This document shows positions 12,400 to 25,546 of a stretch of DNA of 64,000 nt, in pieces. Each line of letters starts with the position of its first letter. The stretch's first letter is position 1. The translations under genes and the position numbers were made by a program. The stretch lies in NCBI RefSeq assembly GCF_020921035.1, contig NC_063153.1, positions 29,879,066 to 29,943,065 of the forward strand. Reading direction: 5' to 3'. The notes beneath the pieces were generated by a model, which was not told the origin of the DNA, ran no database searches, and saw nothing but the letters and a program-made list of their open reading frames with translations. The stretch is from Rhodamnia argentea. Lineage: Eukaryota; Streptophyta; Magnoliopsida; Myrtales; Myrtaceae.

Positions 12400-13986
12400 C
12401 TTTTAAGCCTTGGATCATTCGCACACGTTTTCGCCTCCCTCCTCTCTCTCTCTCTCTTCCTGGCGATTGCTTTTTTCTCGCTCTAAAGCTTCCTTCTTTC
12501 TCCGTCCCAAGGGAAAGGGAAACGCGAAGAAGCAAAAGCTGTAACGAGCCCCAGAGCCAGAGGTAGATTAAAGTTCTGGTTTTTTTCGTGTTTTGCTTTT
12601 GTCGAACCCCTTCCGGCTTTTCCCCGATGGGATTCCGTTCCGGAATCGGGTTTCTCGGCGTGGGTTGTTTCTGTTATCCTCGTTCTCGGATTATTTATGT
12701 TCGTGCGACTCGAGTAAGGTGATTCGCGACGATCGTGGTTTCGGTTTTTTGGCTTCTGCGATTGTGTTTTTGTTTTTGTTTTTTGGGTTTGGGGTCTGTT
12801 TTACAATCATCGTCGTTCATAGAGTTGAGAGGTGCTCAGCTTTTCATGCGCTCAAATCACGGAGAAAAGTGATTTTTTTTCCGGTTTTATGGAATGGTTC
12901 AAACAAGGCTTTTGCTTTGGAGGAAAAAAAAAAAAAACAAAGAGTCCGACTTTATTGGGTTGAATTGCGGGTTTGTGGCCATCTGGGTCTCTCTTATAAC
13001 GCTTGCTCTCTCTTTTTTTCTCCTTGTGTGGTTGTTTTTGGAGAGGGGGACTTCGTGGGATTTCCTTTTCTGGCTGATTTTTTCGCTGTGTGTAGATAAA
13101 ATTGGTCTCCATCTGTGAGCTCTCCTCCTTGACCCTTTGCGTGACGTGTGAAACTATCTGGTTCTGTGGCATGATTGTGTTTTGTGGTAAACGCCTCTGA
13201 AATATGTAATTGCGCATAGGCTGTTGGTTTGTGGAGTTTCAGACCATTTTGTGCTGTTGGGTAAGTCTGATTTTGCACTTACCTGGTATTTGCTCGTATG
13301 ATGGCCTTCTGATTTCTCTGCCTGCTCTTGAGGAGGCTTTGGGTCAACTTCGGTTGCTTGAATGCTGTTTAATCAGCGTATGATGTGGTTTTAAACATAA
13401 GTGATTGAGTTTATGTTTCATAGCTGCATGTTGGGGTACATGTCTCGTTGCATGAAAGCTGCTTTGCCTCCATGCTCTTTTTCGTTTCTTTGAGCCTTTC
13501 TGTGGTGATCACATGTAGTTAGATCAGTTTTCAGGCCGTTTTGGGAAAATTTGATTGGGAGCTGGTGTTGTCTGCACCTGGCATCAATCTCATTAGATAG
13601 TATGCATTCTGCAATTCTCTCTGCTCTTTTATTGTGGTTCTTTTCTTTCTTCTTTGTGTAACATTGTAATGCAATAGAGGAAGTTTTGGACTTTGCCAAT
13701 TTCTTTGTTGTTTCATCATAGTAATTAACATCATCAATTCTTTTCTGTATGCTGGAAAAGTTTCTATCTGCATGGCATGTTTTATCACGCAGGATTTCAC
13801 ACGTTGCTGTATCAAAGTATTTTATTGCCTCAGTTAACGGAAAGGATAATATTCTCTGTGATGGATTTTCTAATGAGTGTCTTTCTTGGAACAAGTTATT
13901 TATAAATTTTGCTTCGCCCTCTAATTGATAGCTTTGTTTGATAGGAGGTTAGGATGATAATGAATATATTGTGCTGATTCATGCAG
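12400..13986 (+). other. 5'UTR exon and 5'UTR intron of the RING-H2 gene
   Basis: The acceptor 'gattcatgcag' ends at 13986, 20 bases before the ATG. Candidate donors are GAG|GTAGAT near 12560 or AAG|GTGATT near 12719, giving an intron of about 1.3-1.4 kb. T-rich composition through 12560-13980 fits an intron. The open frames at 12593-13099 and on the opposite strand carry no domain and are judged intronic noise. Confidence 0.5.
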
Positions 13987-14006
13987 GTTTTGAACGCTGG
14001 ATACCT

Positions 14007-17000
14007 ATGAACATGGATGAATTTTCTGGAGAAAGAACTTTTCACAAGTTTTCTGCTCCTTCTAGGGGATCTAGTCTGGTTATGCAGGATACTGCAAGCA
14101 GTAGGGCCCGAAAGGCTCAAATTTGCAGCAGGTTGGGATGTAGCAGCAGACTTAACTCAGTAGGTACACAAACTGCCTGCGTAGACAAGTACAAATATGC
14201 GAGGCCCTCATTTCGTTCTTTAACAAGTGGAAAAGAAATAGCAGGGAGCTCTTCCAGAAGTACTCTCACAGCAAGCAGTCAAAGGAAATCCTTCCTGGAT
14301 CGTCAAAAGAAATTGTCTTCTCAGCTAAATTCTGATTCATCCGAAACTAGTAGTGTTCAGGATGAGGCTTATGTTCCAGAGGTCAAACCTCCACCAGGAA
14401 AGATGCAGAGAGGAATTCATCTTGAAAGTGGAAGTGCTGAATTTAGGGAAGTTGTACCGACGGAGATGGGAAGTTCTAGTGCAGCATCGAGTTCAAGATC
14501 CATGGACAACAATTCCCTTGTTATTAGTTCCGATAGAACAGATAGTTCCACAAATTCCTCTGTTTCCATGGCATCAAGAAGCATCAGCCAACCTACCCGA
14601 ACTAATCTTAGCCGCTGTGGTTTGAGAAACATTAGGTGTAATTCAGCATCTAACGTCATCCCTTCTAATGGATCACCATCAAATGCAATGCCCAACAGAA
14701 AGAAGGATGTGGTTAAGAAGTCGAATGTTGAATGTGAAGCTAGTTCTTCAACTAGAGGTAAGATTGTCGGCAGATCATCATTGGAAGGACAAAATTTCAG
14801 TTCTGAGCCAGGCATATCCATATCTGAGTCAAGAAGAGCAAGATGCAGGGCTCTTAACCGGGACAGTGGTGTTACGTCTTTGAGGTCTCAAAGGTCGAAC
14901 AATTATGCTGAGCCAAAGGGTTCATATCAAGGTAATTTGAGTAGGTCTCGAAACAGGTCCCGCGTTATGACCATGCAGGCCCATCAATCTCCAATAGCTG
15001 CTGAAAATGCTTCCTCTTCACATTGCGACTTTTCTGTCGAATCTGCCTCGAGTCGTGCATCTACATACAGTAGGCCAAGTAGTAGCAATGAGAGTTCACG
15101 ACGTGCGATACCATCTGGTCTTGCTGAAATTGGCATCAGTCGCTCCTTGATGAATCAGGACAGGTTTCAACATTACAATATGGAGGGTATTGCAGAGGTA
15201 CGTGGTTTTAGGTTGAAATTTTCTTTTTGAGAACATCAAGATTTCAAATGAGGTGTTTAAACAAATGTTAATTTTGTAAAAGCAATGTACATAATAACCC
15301 TGCCATTGTGCAAGTTCACAAAGGTCTAGATGGTCCGGAAACTGTGCCTTGTTTTTTTGCAAATGTAGCCTGCATTTGAAATCAAAATCACTAGTTGAGG
15401 GTGATAAAGTTACACATGATGTCGACGCAGGACCGTTTTGTTTGGACAGGCCACTATACTTTTATGGGCGGGAAGTATATAGATGTAAAATGTCCAAATT
15501 ATGTTATCTAGAGGTAGATGATGATAATGGTCATGGTAGGAGCAAGAGCAACAGCAGCAGCAGCAGCAGTGTCCTTAAGCTTATAGAAATTTAAAGCTTG
15601 GGTGCAATTATCAGTTGCTGTTGACATTGCTGATCTAGTCTCTTTCCTTATTTTACGTTTTTGTTGTGAGTGTGTGGCCAGGTTTGAGAATGGGTTGGGT
15701 GTAGGGAATTGTTCAACAATGTCATGAGGTGCTTTGCACCACATTGGATAATCCCATGTCGTAATGAGTTGGTTTCTTTCAACATGATATATTCCCTTAT
15801 CATGCTATGGCAATGTTGTGCAGGTATTGTTGGCTCTCGACAGGATTGAACAAGATGAGGAACTAACATATGAGGTAGATTTTTGTAGGTTTTGATGCAC
15901 TACGGAGTTGCCTGTTGCTTTTTACTTTCTATGACCATCTTGCAGCAGCAACGTGCTCTAAAAAGCAATATGTCTTCTAGTGCATCACTTTTATGGTCAA
16001 CTTTGAAAAGAGAGTGGATTTATATGATGTTTTCATAGGTTCTAGTTGTGTCATGTCAGTGATAAAACTCGCTTTCTTTCTTTTGCTTCTTGCAGCAGTT
16101 AATTGCTCTGGAAACCAACTTGTTTCTTAATGGGATGAACTTCTATGATCAACATAGAGATATGAGACTGGATATTGACAATATGTCATATGAGGTTTGT
16201 CTATGCATTACGATTATGTCATAAATCAGTTTTATTCCTTCGGTCTCATGTTTAGGACCCCATACTGCTTTTTTCGGTTTCAGGACCTGCTGGCTCTGGA
16301 GGAGAGGATGGGTAATGTAAGCACTGCACTGACAGAAGAAGCATTGGTGACGTGTATCAAGAAAGAACTATACCATCCTGCAGCTTCTGCTAGTGGGCAG
16401 AGTGATGATGTCAAATGCAGTATTTGTCAGGTGAGAATTGAAGTTAACAGGTTTTGCAGCATAATATTCTTGTTGCCACGGATGATTAGTGAGGCTTGGC
16501 TTTATGCAGAAGCGATTTGTTGTTTTGGTATTTTGAGATTAAAAAAAAATCTAAAAATATTTCTCCGATCTGCTGGTGCTAAGGCTTAATAGGAATAAAT
16601 CGCTTGACTCTAGGACAACCGTTCCATAGAATACACAAGGTCAATTGGGTTTGCCAAATCCATTTGCGAGCTGAATATGTTACCTAATGGTGTTGCTGTC
16701 TTAGAAAACTGCAAACCTCAGTCGGCAACCCGCAAGGCCATCATGAATGTGTTCCAAAATGGGCTAATAGATGGAAGGGTTGTGTGAATTAGCTGCCAAA
16801 GCTTGTATTTGTGTATTAAAAAGAACTAAGTTTTAGTTGCTTTTGAAGTAGAAATGTGTTTCAGTGATTATGATTTAAACTGTTATGTCTCCATGGAGTT
16901 GTGGATTCTATCGGGGGGAAAGATCCTAACTTGAGGTAGTGACACTTTTTTTCTAGTTTGACATATTATTTGCCTTTTAAGGCAATTGTTCATGCTCATC

Positions 17001-17563
17001 TTCTTATAGTTTGAGAACAACTTGGAGATGACTCATTGTCTCAAATAATTGTCTTCTGGTGTTTCAATTCTTGTGAGTTCTTATGAAAAATTGCAAACCA
17101 TTATTTTTAAATTTACATTTCATTTTGGACAGAACATGAACGCATTAAACTTATAAAATGAAAAGGCACTTTATAATTTTGTGAACAAGACAATCAATTC
17201 TTTTCCAATATTTAATAGCTTCTCAACTTAAGAATAAAAAACAGCAGTTTGCGGAATTCTTTTGATCAAGCCCAAGACGTTCACCTAGTTTTGTTCCATA
17301 TGCCTAATTTCTTATTGCAACTGCCGGACTGTCTTTTAATTGTATTTTTCTTTGCCTTCTTGTGGTGGTTGTATCTTGATAATTCTGTGTACTGGTCACA
17401 GGAGGAGTATGTAGCAGGAGATGAAGTTGGGAGGTTGGCCTGTGAACATGTGTATCACGTGTCCTGTATACAGCAGTGGCTGCGGCTCAAGAACTGGTGC
17501 GCTATCTGTAAGGGCTCGGCAGAGCCCTCGCTGTCGTCTTCCCCGTCACAACTGACAAGTTGA
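14007..17563 (+). CDS. RING-H2 E3 ubiquitin-protein ligase (MBR/RHG1A-like)
   Basis: Five coding exons, all phase 0: 14007-15197, 15824-15874, 16096-16194, 16284-16430 and 17402-17563, giving about 549 residues. The first exon encodes a long Ser/Arg-rich, probably disordered region (397 residues). The C-terminus holds a RING-H2 domain (about 492-532): CSIC, then CEH, H and C, then CAIC, with the spacing C-x2-C-x14-C-x-H-x2-H-x2-C-x10-C-x2-C; exon junction 4/5 falls directly after its first cysteine pair. Such proteins bind an E2 enzyme and transfer ubiquitin; the substrate cannot be read from sequence. A long divergent N-terminus plus C-terminal RING preceded by 'LLALEERMGNVSTALTEE' resembles the MBR1/MBR2 and RHG1A group. 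The ATG at 14007 is the first after the 5'UTR splice acceptor; another Met follows two codons later. Confidence 0.9.
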
Positions 17564-18820
17564 ATTCGGTAGTCTGATAATTCTTTGTAAAGGAAAGTAC
17601 TTTTCTCCGCCTCCCACTCTCCGGTGTACATATTTGATTTTTTTGGTGCCTCATTCAATCAAATAAACCCTGCTCTCTAGGCTCTTGGTGGCAGAGGATG
17701 AACGTTCCATGAAAAAGACTGGAATACAACGTCTGATGTTTTCTGTCTTTGCTGTTCGTGGTTGGTTTTATGGTTTTGTTTTAGGGTGAATGGTACTTGG
17801 AATTCCTTCATAGTCCTGCATTTTTAAGAAGGAAGGGCTTTGTCCATGGAAGATGCCATTTTGCCGCCCATTTTGGTTATTTGATACCAGTTGGTGGCGC
17901 GAACAATTGCCTAAGCCCTATTTCTTCATCTGAATTTGCCATGTCCATTGGAGTACTACCAAGCTCAATGATACCCTTAATTACTGCCATAGCTACAGCA
18001 ATTAAGGGGATTGTTTGTGTTCGACACGGTTGTTTGCTTATGTAAAGAATTAGCTGTAGACAAAGTTCACTGATAAGGGCTTTGTTCTTGTTAACCAACT
18101 ATATTGTGAAATTGGACCTTTGACATCTAGAAGATCTAGGATGTGGCGGATGGCAGGCGGGTCTCAAAATGAGCAGCTCTAATGCAACTGGACTGGGCAT
18201 TGTGGAGTGATTCTTAGTACCTTGGGAAGAACGAGCGAATGTGGTGTTGTTCGATAGGAATGAGATAATCTCGTTGAAACAGATCTTAGGGTCGACGGCG
18301 TCTAGATGCGCATGTCTCCCAAAGGCACGGATCTTAGGGTTGACGGATCGGTCTCCCAAGTGCACGGATCTTAGGGTCAACGGATCGGTCATCTAGACAC
18401 GCTTGTCTTCCAAGGGCACGGGGTGTGAAGCCATACATCAAGGTAATATGCGACGCGGAAAAATGAGCACCAAGCCGGTGAACTAGCCAGTAACTAATTG
18501 GAAAAAATAAGCAAAACAAAACAGAGAGCCATGATCTTTGTCCCCTCATCCTTGTATCCTTTCGAGTGCAGGATGCAATCGAAAAAGTAGCAGCTAAATC
18601 GAAGTGAACACAATTCAGAAATAGTTGATGTAACTTATGAGATCCCTGACCAGTAATCTTCGGTGGTCTGAGTTATTGTGCTCGAGTGAGCAATCATCGG
18701 ATTCAACCATTCAAAGACAAATGAACAAAGAAGCATGTCAACGGGGTTTTCTGAGTCTCAAGTTCTGTTTCCAAACACCAGCTACTACTCCATCGGACGG
18801 CTCGGTCAGCGACTTGGGAT
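17564..18820. other. 3' flank of the RING-H2 gene with a short tandem repeat
   Basis: No gene recognised. Between 18281 and 18425 the phrase 'gatcttagggt' recurs three times (18283, 18330, 18368), with associated 'cggatcggtc' and 'tctcccaa' blocks: a short degenerate tandem array with a period of about 37-48 bases. Confidence 0.45.
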
Positions 18821-18823
18821 GCC

Positions 18824-19606
18824 CTTGATAACACTTTTATAAGTAGATTTCTGCTCGAGAAACACTTTTAGAGCAAAAATCTATTTGGTAATACAACTTC
18901 TGAAGTAGAAATCTGTTTGGTGAGAATTTTTACTTGTGAGAGAAACTTCTACTTCTAAAGTAAATTTTCACTTTTGAAAGTTAAAAAAAATTACTTCTCA
19001 ACTCAAGAAGTACTTCTCGCCTCTCTCTTTTCATTACGCCATCATCTTCTTTTAATTACGCCTCTCTTGTCCAACCACGCCTCCAACGTCGCTGCCCACC
19101 GCCCGCTGCCAACCACCGTCACCCACAACCGCCCCTAACCTTTGCCGGCTGCCGCCGACCACCTCTCGTCGTTGTCGCCAACCACCACCGGTTGCCGCCG
19201 ACTACCGTCCACCTCCGATCTCTGCCGATCGCCACTAACCACCACTCGCAGTAGGCCCTCGGCGAGCGCTGCCTCCTACCACCATCACCACCGCTGTTGA
19301 GTTGCCATCTCCGGTCGCCGGAGTACAAAATAATTTTTTTAATAATAAAAATTAAATTTTAAAGAAATTTTAAAAAATTGAAAATGAGTAAAAAATTTTC
19401 GGCCACCAATAATAATTCATCGTAGAAGATTTTATGTTAATAATGGTCAAGAAGAAAAAAATTTTAACCGTTAACAAATGAATTTCTACGATTAGAAATC
19501 AACTTCTTGAGCAGAAGTACAAAAATCTTTTGCTTCTAAGTAGAAATAAAAAAATCAACTTCTGATCAAAAGTTCATTTTTGAAGCAAAAGTGTTACCAT
19601 GTGCGC
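18824..19606. mobile_element. hAT-like MITE with GC-rich core
   Basis: The ends are inverted: left 'gataacactttt' pairs with right 'aaaagtgttacc', and both arms are filled with repeats of 'ttctacttc/gaagtagaaat' type. A short direct repeat 'cccttg' flanks the ends (about 18821 and 19605). The core 19075-19325 is a CCACCGCC-rich low-complexity tract; the minus-strand frame across it is compositional, not a gene. Confidence 0.5.
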
Positions 19607-20456
19607 CCTTGGCAACAACACCAACGGTATTTCAGTTTTTTAACAATTAAGAAGTCGGTTTCCTACTACAAATCCGCGCACAGAACTAACCTGTATCGAA
19701 AACACGAGTTCACTCAGGAATAAACTCCTTCCCAGAGTGACAAGCTTCATACAATTAGCCTATGGAGAAGAATCTTAGAAGGGAATCGCGACTAGAAGTA
19801 ACACCACTACTTATTCGGCCTCAACTTACACTACGCCAGTTTAGTTTAACCCAAAAACACTTTTCTGCAGCTTTCATCTTTCAGTGCTTCACCAACGCCC
19901 AAAACCTAAAATTCTTTCCTTAGTATTCTAGCATTCCTAGCTCTCCATCTTCGAGTTAACACGAAACTTTCGCTTGACATAACTTAAACCTTTGAATGAA
20001 GATCAAGTGAAGCTTTCACGTAATTAGTTCAGTGCTTGCTGAGACCAGAGTCAACATTCAGGATTACAAGACATTATACTTGGACAAACTCCGCGGCTAC
20101 ACCAGCCCACATAAATACAAAAGTTACTCTCTTATTGGCAGCATGACAATTTAATAATCTACATCAGCAAGGATCACCAAGGAGAGCTGCGCATTTGGAT
20201 ATCTGCCTCGTTCAGTTACTTGATACAAAAGGCCCCTCCCTAAGTAGGGAAAAATAACAAGATATGACATTTCGTAGATTATCTATATTGGATACAGAGC
20301 ATGTGTTCTGTCTCTATAAACTGTACATTTATATCGGGAGTGGCTCAAGCAGAACAAAAAGAATTAAATTAAGCACTACATAAGTGCAACAGTCGAGCAA
20401 GATATCAACCGAAGTAAATAGGCTAGGTGAATGGAAGAGCCAAAACATCAAGGCAT

Positions 20457-23400
20457 TCAAAATTTTAGCTGAAGCCCATCTGCATGTTTACCTCGACCAC
20501 CTAGCCGCTGATTCGGTGACTCCTGTTTGGTATTACAGTGCGACCGCGAAAACATGAGATCTCATCTGTATGCATGTGCATTTCTCTGTAACCTGACTTT
20601 TTTATTATCAGGAGAGTAATCGCAACTTGGGTACCTGAGTCAGCCAAGGATCTAGCCCAAATTTTCTATCCTTCTCTTTCTGCCAAAATAGTAAAGATCA
20701 CATCATCAATGTTGCTCATAGAAGAAAGACAACTAAAAACTTTCAACTAAGAAGTTAGGGCTGTAGAACCCTCCAGTCAAGAAGCATCTTTAGCAACCAT
20801 ATTAGGCATAATTAGTACATTGGTATTGCATCTGAATGACACAATTAACACCAAATCCGTTGGATAATAGAGAATTTTCATGTGTAGCACCAATTCTATT
20901 TATTCCTTTTCGGTGGACACACTAGCAAATCCAACAACACACTAGGACAACATCCAAGATGATTACTTGAGAGATTAAGGAAAGTACACAAGCACTTCAA
21001 CTTCTGTGGACTAGTCTAATCAAACGTTTGAATTGAGAATTAATATGCTTAAATAGCATGTGAAGATCTAAAAGTATCCATATTAAGGACAAAACACATA
21101 ATCTGCCTAGCCTGAGGAAACTGGAAATAGAGTGTCCTTAATCAACAGCTCATACAATACCCAATTTCCAGTATGTTGGGGTTCAACATCAGAATCCTTA
21201 AAACACTATTAAGACTGATGTTCCACTGTGGGTGTTAGCATAAGTTATTCAAGCTCAAAAAATATATATGCTTTTATTCAACTTCCATAATCACTCCCTT
21301 CATTATGTTCGGTGGATTCCTTTGCGAAGCATGTAGATAAGCTTTTCTTTTTCATGAGGCGGAATGCTGGACTACTAATATCTATCCTCACACTAACCCA
21401 TGTATATACTTCATGAGGCATCTGTATCTAAGAGAAGCAGCTGTCACAAACTGATTTGTGCCCCTCAACTTATCATTATATACCGGCATTCGAGCCTCCA
21501 CCCTTATCACTTAATCTTGCAATTTTCTTTCTTTTCCCCTTGACCATGTAACTTTAAAAATATTTTTCACGGCAAACTATACAGCTTAAGTGAATGATTA
21601 ATTAAAGGAACATTTCATTTGAAAAGTCAAGCGTGTAAATTTCTAAAAGGTCTCTCCTTGAGAAATGCCCGAGCCACAGCTTCCAATATATTTCATTATT
21701 TGAACCTGGGAGGAAAATAAGTCCTATCTCAATGCTCATGCAGTTTAAGAAACCATGTCCATTCAAAACCCACAAAATGAAAATCAGAAACCATGTCCAC
21801 TGAAGAAACTATAGGCAAAGACACTGAACTCCAATTGTCAAAAATGAATATATCGCATGCATATGCAGATTACAGAAAATAATTGTCATTCCCGTAAATA
21901 ATGTGGATATGATACTTGTCAAATCCCTTGCCAAATTGGGTAGATAACGGGATCAATCAATTCTGTGCATCAAACGACCATTGGTGACAGGTCTCACTTA
22001 AGGAACTGAGCCAGCAAAACATGCCATTGTGAATCTATTATAGCACATTGCAATAACTACACTCCATCATTCGTTCTCAAATCTGACACAAAGAATAGAC
22101 AAAACCTACCCGTTCACACAGAACTATAATTTCAGAGACTATGTTCCTATTAAGGGACAATATCTATTGTGCTTCATCTACACTGAAGACGCATTTTGGG
22201 AGAAGATGAGATCCAAAATAGTCTACTTAAGGATAGGGAAATTTCACAAAACCAACCATCGCCGGTCAGAGGCTATCCTCAACCGACCATATTCCATTGC
22301 CCAGCAGGAAAAAAACCTGTCCATACTTCACATCTAATGAAGCACAGCACGTGAATTGATCAGTTTATCCTTCCTCACATTCGCCATTCCCTAACTCATT
22401 GTAAAAAATATGGCAATGTAATTCAGGGTTTCTTCATCGGTAATGGAACAGCTTTCCAGTTAGGCCAAGTGGATGAGTGTAATCTTTTCATGGATGGGTA
22501 GGCTTTCTGTAGTTTATATATGTCTATATTCCATGCATACCATCGACATATGTTACGTTTGCAACATATACACAGATGTCTATGTTTATATTAGGTTTGT
22601 AGGTCATTGCCAAAGAACCAGAAAATTAAGCATGCAACTCTAGTGAGAGACAGTCAGAAATTGTATGTTCTCCAATGTAAGCAAATTTAGACCAAAGTAG
22701 TCAAAATTACCTTTTCTACTAAAAGTGCTCTGGTGCTTGCTAAATAGTTATCTTTTATAGAGCCATAGAATTTCATTATTTTGGAAACTACAACAAATAT
22801 TCATAGGAAATGTTGTTAGATTTATAGAATTGTATAAAAAGCATGTATGCCATAAAAGTAATTGATTTTTAGACTGGAATAATTTAACACTAAACTCAAT
22901 GAACAATTCCACCACACCATGGTAAAAACCACCGTTAGAAAGTCCAATCCAAAAGCTTAAGCCGATAAGTGGAGGGAGACCACATGAATACAAAGAGCAT
23001 ACGGGACCAATTTACAACCGATGTGGGACAACAACAATAACAACTTCAACACCCCTCTCACGTGCAAGCCAGATTACTAGCGGCACGTGGAAATTGATTA
23101 ATGAGGGGTGGGCCCACGTACACGGAAAGGAAAAACACTAGCTCTGATACCATGTTAAAAAGTATAACCCAAAAGCTTAAGCCGATAGATGAAGAGAGAT
23201 TACATGAATATAAAGAGCATACATGACCCATTCACCACAAATGTGGGACAACAACTTCAACCACCACAAACAAATCATATTAAATATATAAATCTTAAAT
23301 ACCGACATGACAAATGATAAAACTCAAAATTGTGGACATAGGAATTCTTTATTGGCAATTTTCTTCAAAGTCAATGGTTTATATCATGATTTTGGATTGT

Positions 23401-25512
23401 TCTCTCAAACTAATAACTTGCATTAGGAGTTAATGGGGAGTTGATTGTGTCTATCAAAGAAGAAAGAAATGTAAAACATGAGGTTGAATTGTCCCTCGTC
23501 GACTAGCTAGTGAATTTTGTCAACTTGCATGGCTTTATAAAGCGAGGCTACTTCCATCCTTGCTCATAATTTTCCACCAGGCTGTTCCCACATTGACTAC
23601 TAGTTAAGGTTGTGAGCATCAATGGCTTTTATAAAGCATCATTTAGTGTTGAAAAAGCTCTTCTTAAACAATGATTATAGGTCAGCGCGCTCTAATATTG
23701 AGATGGCTTGAGCATCCTTTTTGGGCTTTCTTAGGAGGCCATTAGAGATGAAAGTAACTGGAAAAATGAGAACAACTCAGCACGAGTCAACATACATTTT
23801 TCACTAGTGCAGTAATTTGACTCATGATCCTATTGCTGAGTTCACTCTGATTCCATTTGTAGTATGACCCGACAAGGATTGACAGTTTTGACGTGTGATA
23901 TCATACAACTTCATGAAAGCTTCGACTACATTTATTAGCTTTTAGATTCAGGATCTGATAAAGACAGGCAATGCATTCAGTGTACCAAAAGCCAGGGTTA
24001 GATGGTCTTAAATTAAACAATTATTAATAGAGATCTCTTGACTTCAATAAAATCTAAATGTACCTATTTTAAACAATTGATTGGAGAGATGATAGTAAAT
24101 GCTCCCAAATGGGAAGATGTTTGCTCAGTTTTGACGTAACATCAGGAGCATCTTTTCCAGCATGCATCCTTCTCCCTGATATAAAAGAAGGCACCCGGGG
24201 TTAGCTACAACTCTTACATACTGAAATAGAACTAGAGAATCTCAAGGAAGACAGGGAAATAGAAGCAGCTATAGACTCCAGGCGACTTAATTCGTTTCAA
24301 CATGACATTTCTGCGTCAAGACTGCATAACTTTAAGAGTTAAAAAGTAGCTCGCACGAATTATACCAAGAAAAGCATCTGGGAGAACGGAAAAAGAAATC
24401 GATTTCTAACTATGAAATTTGAATCCTTCGTGCAAAGCCCATGAATCCATGATAAAAAGACAACATCCTTAAGGAAATATAAATGATTGACCATGGATTC
24501 ATTGCTATTGGATGTTCTCACCAAGGCAACTGAACATAAAATCTTCTCACTATATGAGATCTTCATATTCAACTGACGTTCAGGAATTGGTAAGAGTCTT
24601 TAACTAATTCTCGGATGATCAGAAATTGCATTTACACATACACATTTCACAGTAGTAAGCAGTGTCAAGGATGTCGCCTTGGTGTGCAAAATCTTCGTGA
24701 GAAAGGGTGACTGAATGTTGATACAGCTGAACCAAAGTTTTTTGGAGAAGCTGCTCTCTTTCATTGATTATGCACTCAATACAGCTCGAAAGCCGTCACT
24801 AATTTTTCAACAGTTTCAATTAAATGACGAAGATGTTTCAAAGGCCCAGCCAGACTGAAGATTCACCTGAATGATTGTTTTCTAGTCAAAGCACGTATTC
24901 GATCTCCTCATGAAATCACTGCTTTAACCCCTTCACTTTTGCACATTCAGGATACTGATAGAGCAGTTGCTTTTCAAATGAATACTGCCAGACGAATGGC
25001 AACCCCTAGATGATACATTCTCCATCTGTGCAAAGTATTTAAATAATCTGGAGTCTCCAACCCTTGGTCTATCCAGGTTATCTTCACAATGATCTAAATC
25101 CTCTGATATGATGCGAAATGTCAATAAACAATAGATTAAAGTTGATCAACTATTTGACAGTCTGCAAAAGTAAACATTAGGAACTGTGAAATTCTACTGC
25201 ACAGGTTTTACCTTTGAAAATCAATCCAAGAAAAACCTCGAACATCCTTGAATTCATTCTCATGAACAATGCGTTGTGGGAGAGCAGAAGCTCTGCACTG
25301 ACTAAGCAAGCGAGTAAACCACAACGCAAAACGACAGAGCAATTAACAAAGGGATCTTCAATGAAGCACCTCTGTCACTTAATTCTGACTTCTCTCATTC
25401 GCTGCAGCAGGCAAATGCAGATTGAAACATGGGCACGTACTTGATAAGAGTAAGGGCAAGGGATCGGAACACAGCCACTTTTCTGAAGACTTCTATTAGT
25501 GCAATGGACTGT
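20457..25512 (-). CDS. Unrecognised multi-exon gene or 5'-truncated relic
   Basis: Exons proposed by hand on the minus strand: 25512-25441, 25292-25212, 25102-24937, 24854-24642, 22787-22711, 20679-20635 and 20522-20457 (TGA). Most have clear GT-AG borders and protein-like translations, for example QSIALIEVFRKVAVFRSLAL, KFYGSIKDNYLASTRALLVE, KFGLDPWLTQ and RGKHADGLQLKF at the C-terminus. Phases agree at junctions 1/2, 3/4, 4/5, 5/6 and 6/7, which is hard to get by chance. Problems: no 5' ATG exon was found; junction 2/3 fits only with the weaker donor CGAG|GTTTTT near 25232; exon 4 needs a +1 shift or a 49-nt micro-intron around 24770. The 24.8 kb exon looks helical/coiled-coil. I do not recognise the family. 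The first exon starts only 35 bp after the stop of the ADA1-like gene. Confidence 0.5.
22933..23259 (-). mobile_element. TRIM retroelement (complete, 5-bp TSD)
   Basis: Two about 110-bp direct repeats (22933-23048 and 23153-23259) share 'ccaaaagcttaagccgata' and 'aaagagcata' and enclose about 104 bp. On the minus strand the left LTR is followed at once by TGGTATCAGAGC (complement at 23141-23152), the plant initiator-Met tRNA primer-binding site, and the internal part ends in a purine tract GAGAGGGG. The insertion is flanked by accac (22928-22932 and 23260-23264). No coding capacity. It lies in the 1.85-kb intron of the proposed gene at 20457-25512. Confidence 0.8.
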
Positions 25513-25546
25513 CTAAGAAGAATATATCAACAAAGAGCATCTCATC

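Noticed and set aside
12593-13278. Several open frames on both strands up to 168 codons
   Set aside because: They lie in the 5'UTR intron of the RING-H2 gene, are T-rich and have no recognisable motifs.
14417-14821. 134-codon minus-strand frame
   Set aside because: Antisense shadow of RING-H2 coding exon 1.
19119-19328. Gly/Arg/Trp-rich minus-strand frame
   Set aside because: Product of the CCACCGCC low-complexity core of a MITE.
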